Of a stretch of 64,000 bases of DNA, positions 1 to 7,193 are shown in pieces. Made by a program: the position numbers and the translations under genes. This stretch comes from Sphingomonas albertensis. Its GTDB lineage: Bacteria; Pseudomonadota; Alphaproteobacteria; Sphingomonadales; Sphingomonadaceae. Under the pieces are notes generated by a model that saw only the letters and a program-made list of their open reading frames with translations, was not told the DNA's origin and ran no database searches. Positions within the stretch are counted from its first letter, which is position 1, and each line of letters begins with the position of its first letter. The stretch spans positions 1 to 64,000 of the forward strand of contig NZ_JACONT010000003.1 in the NCBI RefSeq assembly GCF_014358075.1, given 5' to 3'.

Positions 1-1
1 T

Positions 2-1153
2 GGGCGTCTCGCGCGCGCTTTTTTGCCCCCCCGCGAAGGCGGGGGCCCAGACTGGACCCCCGCCTTCGCGGGGGAACACGTAGACGCGGGTTGCGGCTGG
101 CTGCACTCCGCCGAACGCAACCCTTGGACTTCGATAGCTGAGGCTACCGGCTTCACCGTCGACCGCTCCGACGCAAACTGGCGCACGCAGTGGCGCGACC
201 TCGGCTTTTCGCCGGAAGACCAGGTATCCTCCACCGACGCATACTCAGCCTGGAACGAGCGCGCGCTCGCCGCCATCGAAGGCCCCGACCGCCCCCTATC
301 CGACTTCATCGCTCCGAATGACCCATGGCGCCCGAAAATCGACGCGATCTCCGGATACGCCAATGGCGCGAACCTGGCCCAAGTCTCGCTCCACGACTGG
401 GCAGCGTACGAAGACGCCTCCACAGACGACAACTGGACGGTGAAGGAAGGCTACGGCACGCTAGTCGCCAGTCGAGCCGTTGGCCTGAACATCCGCCTCT
501 CGACCGCGGTAATGCGCATTGATCACAGCGGCCGCCGCCTAAAGCTCGACACCCCCGCCGGCACGATCGAGGCGGACCACGTCATCGTCTGCGTCCCCAC
601 GACCGTTCTCGCGAAGTCGCAGATCGTGTTCGACCCGCCCCTGCCCGACAAGCATGCCGCCGCTGCCGACCTCCCGCTCGGGCTTGCGGACAAGGTGTTC
701 CTCCATGTCGACCGGCCCGAATGGCCAACCAACGCGCATCTGGTCGGCAATCCGTACACCGCGTGCACCGCCAGCCACCGCCTGTCGCCTTTTGGCTGGC
801 CGATCGTCGAAAGCTTCTTCGGCGGCGATTGCGCGGAAATGCTGGAGGACGGCGATGCCGCGCAGTTCGCGATCGACGAACTCGTCGGCCTGCTCGGCAG
901 CGACTGGCGCAAGCGCTTCACGCCGCTGGCCGCGACCCGCTGGCGTCACGAACCTTATATCGGCGGCAGCTACAGCCACGCGCGCGTTGGTCGGGCCGGG
1001 CAACGCACCGTCCTCGCCGCCTCGGTTGACGGCCGCATCCACTTCGCCAGCGAGGCGTGCCACCCGTTCGATTTCTCGACTGCGCACGGCGCCTATGCAA
1101 CCGGCGTCACGGCGGCCCGCGCAGTCATTGGCGAGCCCGTAACGATCGCATAA
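2..1153 (+). CDS. Flavin monoamine oxidase family protein, 5'-truncated, carrying an in-frame repeat
   Basis: This is the C-terminal part of an FAD-dependent amine oxidase. The frame is open to the left edge of the window, so the N-terminal dinucleotide-binding segment lies outside. The family signatures are GCGWLHSAERNPW near the start of the visible part and FASEACHPFDFSTAHGAY near the end, the latter being the C-terminal FAD-contacting region. Just before GCGWLHS, bases 26-77 are a palindromic intergenic-type repeat read as an open frame (PREGGGPDW...PAFAGE), so the enzyme appears to carry a repeat-encoded loop of about 17 residues. A TTG at 23 exists but lies next to the repeat and is unlikely to be the real start. 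The substrate cannot be told. mtgA follows 9 bp downstream on the same strand. Confidence 0.8.
   Translation, partial: GRLARAFLPPREGGGPDWTPAFAGEHVDAGCGWLHSAERNPWTSIAEATGFTVDRSDANWRTQWRDLGFSPEDQVSSTDAYSAWNERALAAIEGPDRPLSDFIAPNDPWRPKIDAISGYANGANLAQVSLHDWAAYEDASTDDNWTVKEGYGTLVASRAVGLNIRLSTAVMRIDHSGRRLKLDTPAGTIEADHVIVCVPTTVLAKSQIVFDPPLPDKHAAAADLPLGLADKVFLHVDRPEWPTNAHLVGNPYTACTASHRLSPFGWPIVESFFGGDCAEMLEDGDAAQFAIDELVGLLGSDWRKRFTPLAATRWRHEPYIGGSYSHARVGRAGQRTVLAASVDGRIHFASEACHPFDFSTAHGAYATGVTAARAVIGEPVTIA
26..77. repeat. Palindromic repeat family A inside a coding region
   Basis: The arms CCCGCGAAGGCGGGGGCCCAG and its near-complement GGACCCCCGCCTTCGCGGGG form a hairpin. Related copies stand between genes at about 1992-2046, 22405-22458 and 61063-61119, with a more distant one at 55126-55203. 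Here the copy is read in frame by the amine oxidase. Confidence 0.85.
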
Positions 1154-1162
1154 GGAACGCCG

Positions 1163-1837
1163 ATGGGCTTCCTCCGCATCTTCGCCAAGATCGTTTTCCT
1201 GTTCGTGTTGGTCACGGTCGCCTGGGTCGGGCTGTACCGGTTCGTGCCGGTGCCGTTCACCTGGACCATGATGGGCGACGTGATCGCGGGTCGCGGCGTC
1301 ACCAAGGATTGGATGCCGCTATCGGAGATGGATCCGGACATGGCGCGCGCGGCGATTGCCGGCGAGGATTCGCGGTTCTGTTCGCATCACGGCTTCGATT
1401 TCAAGGCGATCGCGGGGGCGGCGGCGCGCAATGCGCAGGGCGGGCGGATTCGCGGCGGCTCGACGATCAGCCAGCAGACCGCGAAGAACGCGTTCCTGTT
1501 CCAGGGCGGCGGCTATGTCCGGAAGGCGTTCGAGGCGTATTTCACGGTGCTGATCGAGGCGCTGTGGCCGAAGCGGCGGATCATGGAGGTATATCTCAAC
1601 ATCGCCGAGACCGGGATCGGGACGTATGGCGCGAACGCTGGGGCGATCCGGTATTTCAATCACGACGCGTCGCGGCTTTCGCCGACCGAGGCCGGGCGGA
1701 TCGCCGCGGTATTGCCCATGCCGAAGAAGCGGGCTGCGATCGATCCGCATGGGTTCGTGCGGCGGCACGGGAATACGTTGTCGCGGCGGGTTTCGGTGGT
1801 GCGCAACGATGGGTTGGATGGGTGTCTGCGATCCTGA
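1163..1837 (+). CDS. mtgA: Monofunctional biosynthetic peptidoglycan transglycosylase
   Basis: MtgA is an inner-membrane glycosyltransferase that polymerises lipid II into glycan strands without a transpeptidase domain. The 224-residue protein has one N-terminal membrane anchor (about residues 5-28) and then a GT51 domain. The motif AGEDSRFCSHHGFD carries the expected catalytic Glu, and RGGSTISQQTAKN and the region from KRRIMEVYLNIAE to GANAGA are the other standard GT51 blocks. Length is normal for the family. It starts 9 bp after the amine oxidase and may be co-transcribed with it. Downstream comes a block of palindromic repeats. Confidence 0.95.
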   Translation: MGFLRIFAKIVFLFVLVTVAWVGLYRFVPVPFTWTMMGDVIAGRGVTKDWMPLSEMDPDMARAAIAGEDSRFCSHHGFDFKAIAGAAARNAQGGRIRGGSTISQQTAKNAFLFQGGGYVRKAFEAYFTVLIEALWPKRRIMEVYLNIAETGIGTYGANAGAIRYFNHDASRLSPTEAGRIAAVLPMPKKRAAIDPHGFVRRHGNTLSRRVSVVRNDGLDGCLRS

Positions 1838-1862
1838 CCACTACCACCCATCATCACGTTAC

Positions 1863-1966
1863 TACCCCGGCGCAGGCCGGGGCCCAGTTGGAAAGGTTGC
1901 TGTGATGGAGCATCGCGCTCAATCAGTCACGTCCACCAACTGGACCCCGGCGTTCGCCGGGGTGAA
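1863..1966. repeat. Palindromic repeat family B (paired arms)
   Basis: The arm ACCCCGGCGCAGGCCGGGG followed by CCCAGTTGG is mirrored by CCAACTGG and ACCCCGGCGTTCGCCGGGGT about 60 bp later. Each arm is a small hairpin and the two also pair with each other. The same family occurs at 15546-15670. Confidence 0.8.
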
Positions 1967-1991
1967 TTCTAGCTTCGACCTTGCCTTACCT

Positions 1992-2046
1992 TGTTCTCCC
2001 GCGAAGGCGGGAGCCCAGACTGGGTCCTCGCCTTCGCAGGGAGACA
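1992..2046. repeat. Palindromic repeat family A (intergenic copy)
   Basis: TTCTCCCGCGAAGGCGGGAG, a central CCCAGACTGGG, and CTCGCCTTCGCAGGGAGACAA. It lies between mtgA and the convergent small membrane protein gene. Confidence 0.8.
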
Positions 2047-2058
2047 AGCTACCTGTGA

Positions 2059-2301
2059 TTACTCCGTCGACTTCTCGACCGCGTCGCCGGCCTTGTCCGC
2101 CGCACTGCCTACGCTCTTCGCGGCCGACGTAATCGCGGCGTCCTTGCTGTTTTGCGCGCCTTGGCGGCTGAACAAATAGTACCCGCCGATCAGCACCGCG
2201 ATCAGCAGGACGATACCGATCAGCATGCCGCTGCCGCCGCTGCGGCGTTCGATGATCGTGGTGTGGGTGGTCGGCGTTTCGACGATGCGCTCTTCGGCCA
2301 T
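2059..2301 (-). CDS. Small single-pass membrane protein
   Basis: An 80-residue protein of unknown function. After a charged N-terminus rich in Thr and Arg, residues about 25-45 form one transmembrane helix, followed by an Ala/Lys/Asp-rich tail ending AADKAGDAVEKSTE that should be helical. I chose the ATG at 2301 because GGGAGAG stands just upstream on the minus strand; the open frame extends further up but without a better start. It lies downstream of ybaB on the same strand with a 177-bp gap, so co-transcription is uncertain. Confidence 0.7.
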   Translation of the reverse strand: MAEERIVETPTTHTTIIERRSGGSGMLIGIVLLIAVLIGGYYLFSRQGAQNSKDAAITSAAKSVGSAADKAGDAVEKSTE

Positions 2302-2478
2302 TTTACTCTCCCTGATTACTGAAGAGCGCAACGCCGACCGAATAGCGATTGTTCCCGCGCCGAAACGACCAGCGCGCCCTATCAGCCGATGCCGCGGACC
2401 AAGCCCGCGTCGGTCGTGGCAGGGGCCACGCCGGCCGGTCTTGTGCGTCTCGCCACCAGAGCGGCGTGGCACTACGAC

Positions 2479-2802
2479 TCAGAACGGCAGCTTGAAGCCC
2501 GGTGGCAGCTGCAACCCACTAGTCATCTTCGACATTTCGCTGCCCGACACCGCATCCGCCTTCGCGCGGGCGTCGTTGAACGCGGCGGTCAGCAGGTCCT
2601 CGAGCATCTGCTTCTCGCTCACCTGCATCAGCGAATCGTCGATCGCGATGTTGATGATGCGGCCCTTGGCGGAGGCCTTCACCTTGACGAGGCCGCCGCC
2701 GGACGCGCCCTCGACCTCGATCGTGTCGAGATTGGCCTGCGCCTTTTCGAGCTCGCTCTGGACGTTCTGCGCCATGGCGAGGATTTCATCGATATTCTTC
2801 AT
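2479..2802 (-). CDS. YbaB/EbfC family nucleoid-associated protein
   Basis: A 107-residue DNA-binding protein of the YbaB/EbfC family, which binds DNA as a dimer and is classically encoded beside dnaX. The start MKNIDEILAMAQNVQSELEK and the central VEGASGGGLVKVKASAKG match the family well. The ATG at 2802 has AAAGGAG upstream and overlaps the dnaX stop in an ATGA arrangement, which implies translational coupling. Family members are linked to recombination and replication restart; the exact role here is inferred only from homology and synteny. Confidence 0.92.
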   Translation of the reverse strand: MKNIDEILAMAQNVQSELEKAQANLDTIEVEGASGGGLVKVKASAKGRIINIAIDDSLMQVSEKQMLEDLLTAAFNDARAKADAVSGSEMSKMTSGLQLPPGFKLPF

Positions 2803-4496
2803 GCATTGCTCCTTTGACCGGGCCACGATTCGAGCTGGGCGTCCGGAAACGCTGCCACCGCGGCCTTCATGATGGGGGATTCGAGAATGGCCTGGCGCAC
2901 CGCGGCGTCCGCAGAGTCCTGCGCCTCGCGCAATGTCGGCTCGCCGGGGGCATCGACGATCGAGACCTTCCACGCCGTCCGCGTCACCGTCTTCAATAGC
3001 GTGTTCAGCTCGGCGAGCGTGTCGGCCGAGACCGGGCGGCTGCCGCTGAGCGCGAACTCGGGCGGCGCATAGCTTACGACGCGCGCGCCGTGACGTAGGC
3101 GCGCGGCGATAGCGAGGCCGCCCGATTCGTCGAGCAGATCGACCAGCGCCTCGAACGTCGGCGGCAGGATCGGTCCGGTCGTCACCGGTTCGGGCGCCTT
3201 CGCAGCGGATGCCGCGTTCCAGGGCGGCGCTTCGCCGGACGGAGGCGCAGGTGGCGGCATTGGCGGTGACGACGGTGTCGCTGAGGGCGCCGCGCCACTG
3301 GCAATCTGACGCGCGAGTTCGCCGGGATCGGGCAGCGTCGAGGCGTAGATCGCGCGCAGCAGCGCCATCTCCGCCGCCTCGATCGGCAGCGCCGCCTTGG
3401 CGACCTCGTCATGGCCCTTGAGAAACAGCTGCCATAGGCGGTGGAGCGCGGGGTAGCCGAGCGATGCCGCCCATTCCGCGCGCGCCGCGCGCTCCTCCAT
3501 CGGCTGCGCGGCATCGGGCGGGGTGCCGACCTTGGTCAGCGTGATGCCGTGGACGGTTTCGAGCAGCGATCGGAGCACCGACAGCGGGTCGACGCCGTAA
3601 TCATATTGGCGGCGCATCGAGGCGAGCGCCCCTGCCCCGTCGCCCGCGAGGATCAGCGTCAGCAGGTCGCGCACCGCGCCGCGATCGGACAGGCCGAGCA
3701 TCTGGCGCACTGCGTCCGCCGTCACGCCACCACCTTCGAGCCCGGCATGCGCGATCGCCTGGTCGAGGATCGACAGGCCGTCGCGCGCGGAGCCCTCGGC
3801 GGCGCGCGCGATCAGCATCAGCGCCTCGGGATCGGCGACGACGCCCTCTTGCTCGGAAACCCAGGCGAAGTGCTTCGACAGCTGTTCGGCGGAGATACGG
3901 CGGAGGTCGAAGCGCTGGCAGCGCGAGAGGACCGTCACCGGCACCTTGTTCACTTCGGTCGTCGCGAACAGGAATTTTACGTGGGGCGGCGGTTCCTCCA
4001 GCGTCTTCAGCAGCGCGTTGAACGCGTTCTTCGACAGCATGTGGACTTCGTCGATGATGTAGATCTTGAAGCGCGCGGTGACCGCCGAATAGCGCGACGC
4101 GTCGATGATCTCGCGAACGTCGTCGACGCCGGTGTGGCTGGCGGCGTCCATCTCGATCACGTCGATATGGCGGCCCTCCGCGATCGCGCGGCACGGCTCG
4201 CAGACGCCGCAGGGGTCGATCGTCGGACCGCCGTGCCCGTCGGGACCGATGCAGTTGAGCGCCTTGGCGATGAGGCGCGCGGTCGATGTTTTGCCGACGC
4301 CGCGGACGCCGGTCATCAGGAATGCGTGGGCGAGCCGGTCGCGCTTGATCGCGTTGCCGAGCGTCTGGACCATCGCGTCCTGGCCGATCAGCTCCGAAAA
4401 GGTCTGCGGACGGTATTTGCGGGCAAGCACGCGATAGGCGGCGTCTGGCGCTTTGGCCGGCTGCGGGGGTTCGCCGAGGTCGAAGGAATCTGACAT
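2799..4496 (-). CDS. dnaX: DNA polymerase III subunit gamma/tau
   Basis: The clamp-loader ATPase of the replicative polymerase. The 565-residue protein has an AAA+ core with Walker A GVRGVGKTS at residues 63-71, zinc-binding cysteines at 82, 96, 99 and 102, and the Walker B/DEVH segment IIDEVHML near 150. After the collar comes a Pro/Ala-rich linker (about 400-435) and a C-terminal tau region. The SRP RNA gene lies upstream on the same strand and ybaB overlaps its 3' end by 4 bp, a conserved block in many bacteria. I saw no reason to assign programmed frameshifting, so the full-length tau form is annotated. Confidence 0.95.
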   Translation of the reverse strand: MSDSFDLGEPPQPAKAPDAAYRVLARKYRPQTFSELIGQDAMVQTLGNAIKRDRLAHAFLMTGVRGVGKTSTARLIAKALNCIGPDGHGGPTIDPCGVCEPCRAIAEGRHIDVIEMDAASHTGVDDVREIIDASRYSAVTARFKIYIIDEVHMLSKNAFNALLKTLEEPPPHVKFLFATTEVNKVPVTVLSRCQRFDLRRISAEQLSKHFAWVSEQEGVVADPEALMLIARAAEGSARDGLSILDQAIAHAGLEGGGVTADAVRQMLGLSDRGAVRDLLTLILAGDGAGALASMRRQYDYGVDPLSVLRSLLETVHGITLTKVGTPPDAAQPMEERAARAEWAASLGYPALHRLWQLFLKGHDEVAKAALPIEAAEMALLRAIYASTLPDPGELARQIASGAAPSATPSSPPMPPPAPPSGEAPPWNAASAAKAPEPVTTGPILPPTFEALVDLLDESGGLAIAARLRHGARVVSYAPPEFALSGSRPVSADTLAELNTLLKTVTRTAWKVSIVDAPGEPTLREAQDSADAAVRQAILESPIMKAAVAAFPDAQLESWPGQRSNA

Positions 4497-4689
4497 TGCG
4501 GTCGATATAGGCGGTTTGGGGGGCGGTGTCGAAGGGCTAGCGAACCCTTTCTGTTCCCACGCGGACGCAGAGGTCTAGGGTTAGGGCTGCTATCGGTTTT
4601 TTAAGAATGAGAAGTGCGCTGCGGATGAGCCGCATCGTCAGACGGCGCTTTGCGTCGATGGCCGCGCTCATGTGAGCTTGCTGACATTC

Positions 4690-4786
4690 GCGGTGGGAGC
4701 CGGGACGACCCGTGGCTTAGTCGTTGTGGCTGCTTCCTTCCGGATCTGACCAAGTTGGCGACGACCACGTCCGCCCGACTCCCGCG
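4690..4786 (-). ncRNA. ffs: Signal recognition particle RNA (4.5S type)
   Basis: The minus strand contains the highly conserved SRP domain IV sequence GGTCAGATCCGGAAGGAAGC with its GGAA tetraloop and following AGCC. Flanking arms GGGAGTCGGG and CCCGGCTCCC pair fully (one U-G pair) and close a hairpin of roughly 95 nt, the size of the small bacterial SRP RNA. Exact ends are estimated from the closing stem. The rest of the interval 4497-4842 shows no gene. dnaX follows downstream on the same strand. Confidence 0.9.
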
Positions 4787-4842
4787 GCGCATATGGCGGG
4801 GTCGGGCGGGATGATCAAGCCGCTTTAGGAGCGGGCTCGGTC

Positions 4843-5082
4843 TTAGCGGCGAACGCGAACCGTACGGCAGACGCGCTGGCGGTGATGGTTGCGGTAGACG
4901 TTGCGGCAAACCTGGCGCGTGCGCACGGCGTGACGACGATAGCCCGGGCGGTTGCCGTTGTGACGCACGACGGTGCGCTCATGGACGACGGTGCGCTGTG
5001 CCGAGGCTTCGGCAGCGATGCCGACCGGTGCGAGCCCAGTGAGCGCGACGAGACCGGCGGCGGCGAGGGTGAACAACTTCAT
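4843..5082 (-). CDS. Small secreted cationic protein with a C-x12-C tail
   Basis: A 79-residue protein I do not recognise. It has a clear Sec signal peptide (MKLFTLAAAGLVALTGLAP... to about AEASA) and a mature part very rich in Arg, His and Val. Two cysteines are separated by exactly 12 residues, in CRNVYRNHHRQRVC, followed by an Arg-rich end. A good AGGAG precedes the ATG at 5082. The adjacent gene (5191-5505) encodes another secreted Arg-rich protein with the same cysteine spacing, so the two look like diverged relatives of an envelope or periplasmic protein. No function is assigned. Confidence 0.7.
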   Translation of the reverse strand: MKLFTLAAAGLVALTGLAPVGIAAEASAQRTVVHERTVVRHNGNRPGYRRHAVRTRQVCRNVYRNHHRQRVCRTVRVRR

Positions 5083-5190
5083 GATAATCTCCTACTGGGT
5101 CCGAACTATGCTGAGTCCTGCGACCTGTGTTAATAAACGAGGCTCGATCGTTACGGTTCCGTATCAACCCCAGAATTGAGTACGCCGAGT

Positions 5191-5505
5191 TCAGCGGCGG
5201 AAGCAGCGACGAACCGGTCCGTAATAGCCACGCTCGATCCGGCATACGACGCGCGAGCGGCCGTAACCGCGCGGTCCGCGATAGCCATAGCCGCCGTCAC
5301 GATAACCGCCGCGGTAGCCGCGATAGCCATGACGCGGACCGTCCCATCCACGACGGCCGTGCCAGCCGCGGTTACCACGCGGCCCATGCCAGCCGGGGCC
5401 GCCGCGTGGGCCATCCCAGCCATGACGCTGCGCATCGGCGGGTGCAGCGGCGAAAACGGTTCCCGCGGCCAAGGCGCCAGCGGCGAACATTGCGATGATC
5501 TTCAT
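5191..5505 (-). CDS. Small secreted Gly/Arg/Trp/Tyr-rich protein with a C-x12-C tail
   Basis: A 104-residue protein with a signal peptide (MKIIAMFAAGALAAGTVFA, cleavage near ADA-Q) and a low-complexity mature part of GWHGPRG, GWDGPRHG and GYRGYRGG type units. It ends CRIERGYYGPVRRC plus FRR, giving the same C-x12-C spacing as the neighbour at 4843-5082. The start at 5505 was chosen because GAGGAG lies just upstream and because it gives a proper signal peptide; the longer open frame adds 25 residues that would destroy it. Function unknown; secretion to the periplasm or envelope is inferred. Confidence 0.7.
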   Translation of the reverse strand: MKIIAMFAAGALAAGTVFAAAPADAQRHGWDGPRGGPGWHGPRGNRGWHGRRGWDGPRHGYRGYRGGYRDGGYGYRGPRGYGRSRVVCRIERGYYGPVRRCFRR

Positions 5506-5628
5506 GTTCGGTACTCCTCTCAAGACCTCGTACATTGAGGCGATGAGCGGATAATCCGCTTCCGGCCGTGCACGTTCCATGAACCGGCCGTTGTCTTCCT
5601 GTAAGCTTTACTGACTAGTAAGACTGGC

Positions 5629-5934
5629 TTAACCGGGGATCCGCACGATCAATCCGTCGAGCGCATCGGTCAGCCGGATCTGGCAGGCGAGCCGACTGGT
5701 ACGGGTCGCGTTGTGCGCGAGGTCGAGCATATCCTCCTCGTCCTCGCTCGCGGGCGGCAGTCGGGCGAAATCGGCGGGTTCGACGATGACGTGGCAGGTC
5801 GCGCAGGAGAGCTGGCCTTCACAAGTGCCTTCGAGTGGCTGGTTATGCGTCTGGGCGGCATCGAGCAGGCGATCGCCGGGGTTTGCGGCGACCGTGGTCG
5901 CGGTGCCGTCGCGGGCGATGAAGCGGACGATCAT
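5629..5934 (-). CDS. [2Fe-2S] ferredoxin, adrenodoxin/ISC type
   Basis: A 101-residue electron carrier. The cluster ligands are visible as CEGQLSCATC (Cys38, Cys44, Cys47) and Cys84 in RLACQ, the spacing of adrenodoxin-type ferredoxins that serve Fe-S cluster assembly or hydroxylases. The ATG at 5934 overlaps the stop of the upstream cysteine desulfurase in ATGA form; another ATG two codons earlier (5940) is equally possible. Position directly behind two cysteine desulfurase genes supports, by inference, a role in supplying electrons for Fe-S cluster building. Confidence 0.9.
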   Translation of the reverse strand: MIVRFIARDGTATTVAANPGDRLLDAAQTHNQPLEGTCEGQLSCATCHVIVEPADFARLPPASEDEEDMLDLAHNATRTSRLACQIRLTDALDGLIVRIPG

Positions 5935-7193
5935 GGCCATTGCGCCTCGGCTGCGGCGACGATCGCATCGATGGCGTCGCGGAGTTCTTTTTCGGTGGTG
6001 TCTCGGCCGAAGCCCAGGCGGATGCTGGAGCGCGCCTGCGCCTCGGTGAGGCCGATCGCGCGGAGGACGTGGCTGGAGCGGCCGGAGCCGCTGGCGCAGG
6101 CGGAACCGGCGGAGAAGGCGATGTCGCGTAGGTCGGACATCAGGCGATTCACGTCGAGGCCGGCGCGGCGGATATTGAGGTTGCCGTGGTAGCGGTGATT
6201 GGTAGAGCCGTTGATCGTCCAGTCGGGGCCGAGGCGGTCGAGGGCCAGCGACCAGAGGCGATCGATGTGCGCGGCATCCTGATCCTTGCGGTCGGCCATG
6301 AGTTGCGCGGCGACGCCGAAGCCTGCGCAGAGGGCTGGCGACAGCGTGCCGGAGCGGCCGGGGGCTTCCTGCCCGCCGCCGTGCATCAGCGGGGCCAGGT
6401 CGATGCCGTCTCGGATCCAGAGTGCGCCGATGCCCTTGGGGCCGTGGATCTTGTGTGCCGAGATGGCGACGAGGTCGACGGTGTCTGGAATCGGGATGCG
6501 GCCATAGCCCTGGACCGCGTCGCAGAGCATCAACGCGCCGGCTGCGTGGGCGGCGTCGGCGAGCGCGGCGATCGGCTGTATGACGCCGATCTCGTTGTTG
6601 ACGAGCATCGTGGCGACTACGCCGGTGCCGGTGGGGATCGCGGCGCGGGATGTGTCGGGGTCGACTGGCGTAAATCGACTTTCGACTTCCCCCCTCCCTG
6701 GAAGGGAGGGGCTGGGGGTGGGTTGGCAAGCTTTTGCCGCCGACGTTCGATCATACGGAAGCCGACCCACCCCCGACCCCTCCCTTCCAGGGAGGGGGGA
6801 AGAGTCGTGCTGACTGCCGGCACCTCGACTGTCGCTCCCACCAAGGCCGTCTGCGCCGACTGGGAGGATCGTGACGTGGCGCCCCATCGCCGCTTCGGCC
6901 GCGACGGTGTCGAGTACCGCCGCGTGTTCGGTAGCCAGCGTCACGATCGGACCGGTCGTACCCTTGATCGCCCAGTTGAGCGCCTCGGTCGCGCCGCTGG
7001 TGAAGGCGACGCGGCCGCCGGGGGGGAGCAGTGCGGCGATCTGATCGCGCGCGACTTCGACGGCGGCCTTCGCGCGGCGGCCTTCGCGGTGGGGGGAATG
7101 CGGGTTGGCGTGCTGCGATTCGAGCCAGGGGAGCATTGCGGCGAGTGCTTCGGGCGCGAGCGGTGTGGTCGCCTGGTAGTCGAGATAGGTCAT
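5931..7193 (-). CDS. Cysteine desulfurase family protein with an in-frame repeat insertion
   Basis: A PLP enzyme (fold type I) that removes sulfur from cysteine for Fe-S clusters or thiolation. SAHKIHGPKG supplies the PLP lysine (Lys248) and GSACASGS the catalytic Cys366. At 420 residues it is longer than usual, because residues about 131-170 (SSPLPGREG ... LPGRGEVE) are encoded by a palindromic repeat (6686-6802) whose relative stands between genes at 19544-19656. The insert falls in a variable stretch before the ATMLVNNEIGV strand, so both active-site elements are intact. The gene overlaps the upstream desulfurase gene by 4 bp (ATGA) and the ferredoxin gene downstream. Sulfur acceptor unknown. 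Confidence 0.88.
   Translation of the reverse strand: MTYLDYQATTPLAPEALAAMLPWLESQHANPHSPHREGRRAKAAVEVARDQIAALLPPGGRVAFTSGATEALNWAIKGTTGPIVTLATEHAAVLDTVAAEAAMGRHVTILPVGADGLGGSDSRGAGSQHDSSPLPGREGSGVGRLPYDRTSAAKACQPTPSPSLPGRGEVESRFTPVDPDTSRAAIPTGTGVVATMLVNNEIGVIQPIAALADAAHAAGALMLCDAVQGYGRIPIPDTVDLVAISAHKIHGPKGIGALWIRDGIDLAPLMHGGGQEAPGRSGTLSPALCAGFGVAAQLMADRKDQDAAHIDRLWSLALDRLGPDWTINGSTNHRYHGNLNIRRAGLDVNRLMSDLRDIAFSAGSACASGSGRSSHVLRAIGLTEAQARSSIRLGFGRDTTEKELRDAIDAIVAAAEAQWP
6686..6802. repeat. Palindromic repeat family C inside a coding region
   Basis: Arms beginning CTTCCCCCCTCCCTGGAAGG and ending CCTTCCAGGGAGGGGGGAAG, each with a GGGTGGG/CCCACCC extension, enclose a short spacer. The unit is 117 bp, a multiple of three, and contains no stop in the desulfurase frame. 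Confidence 0.88.
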
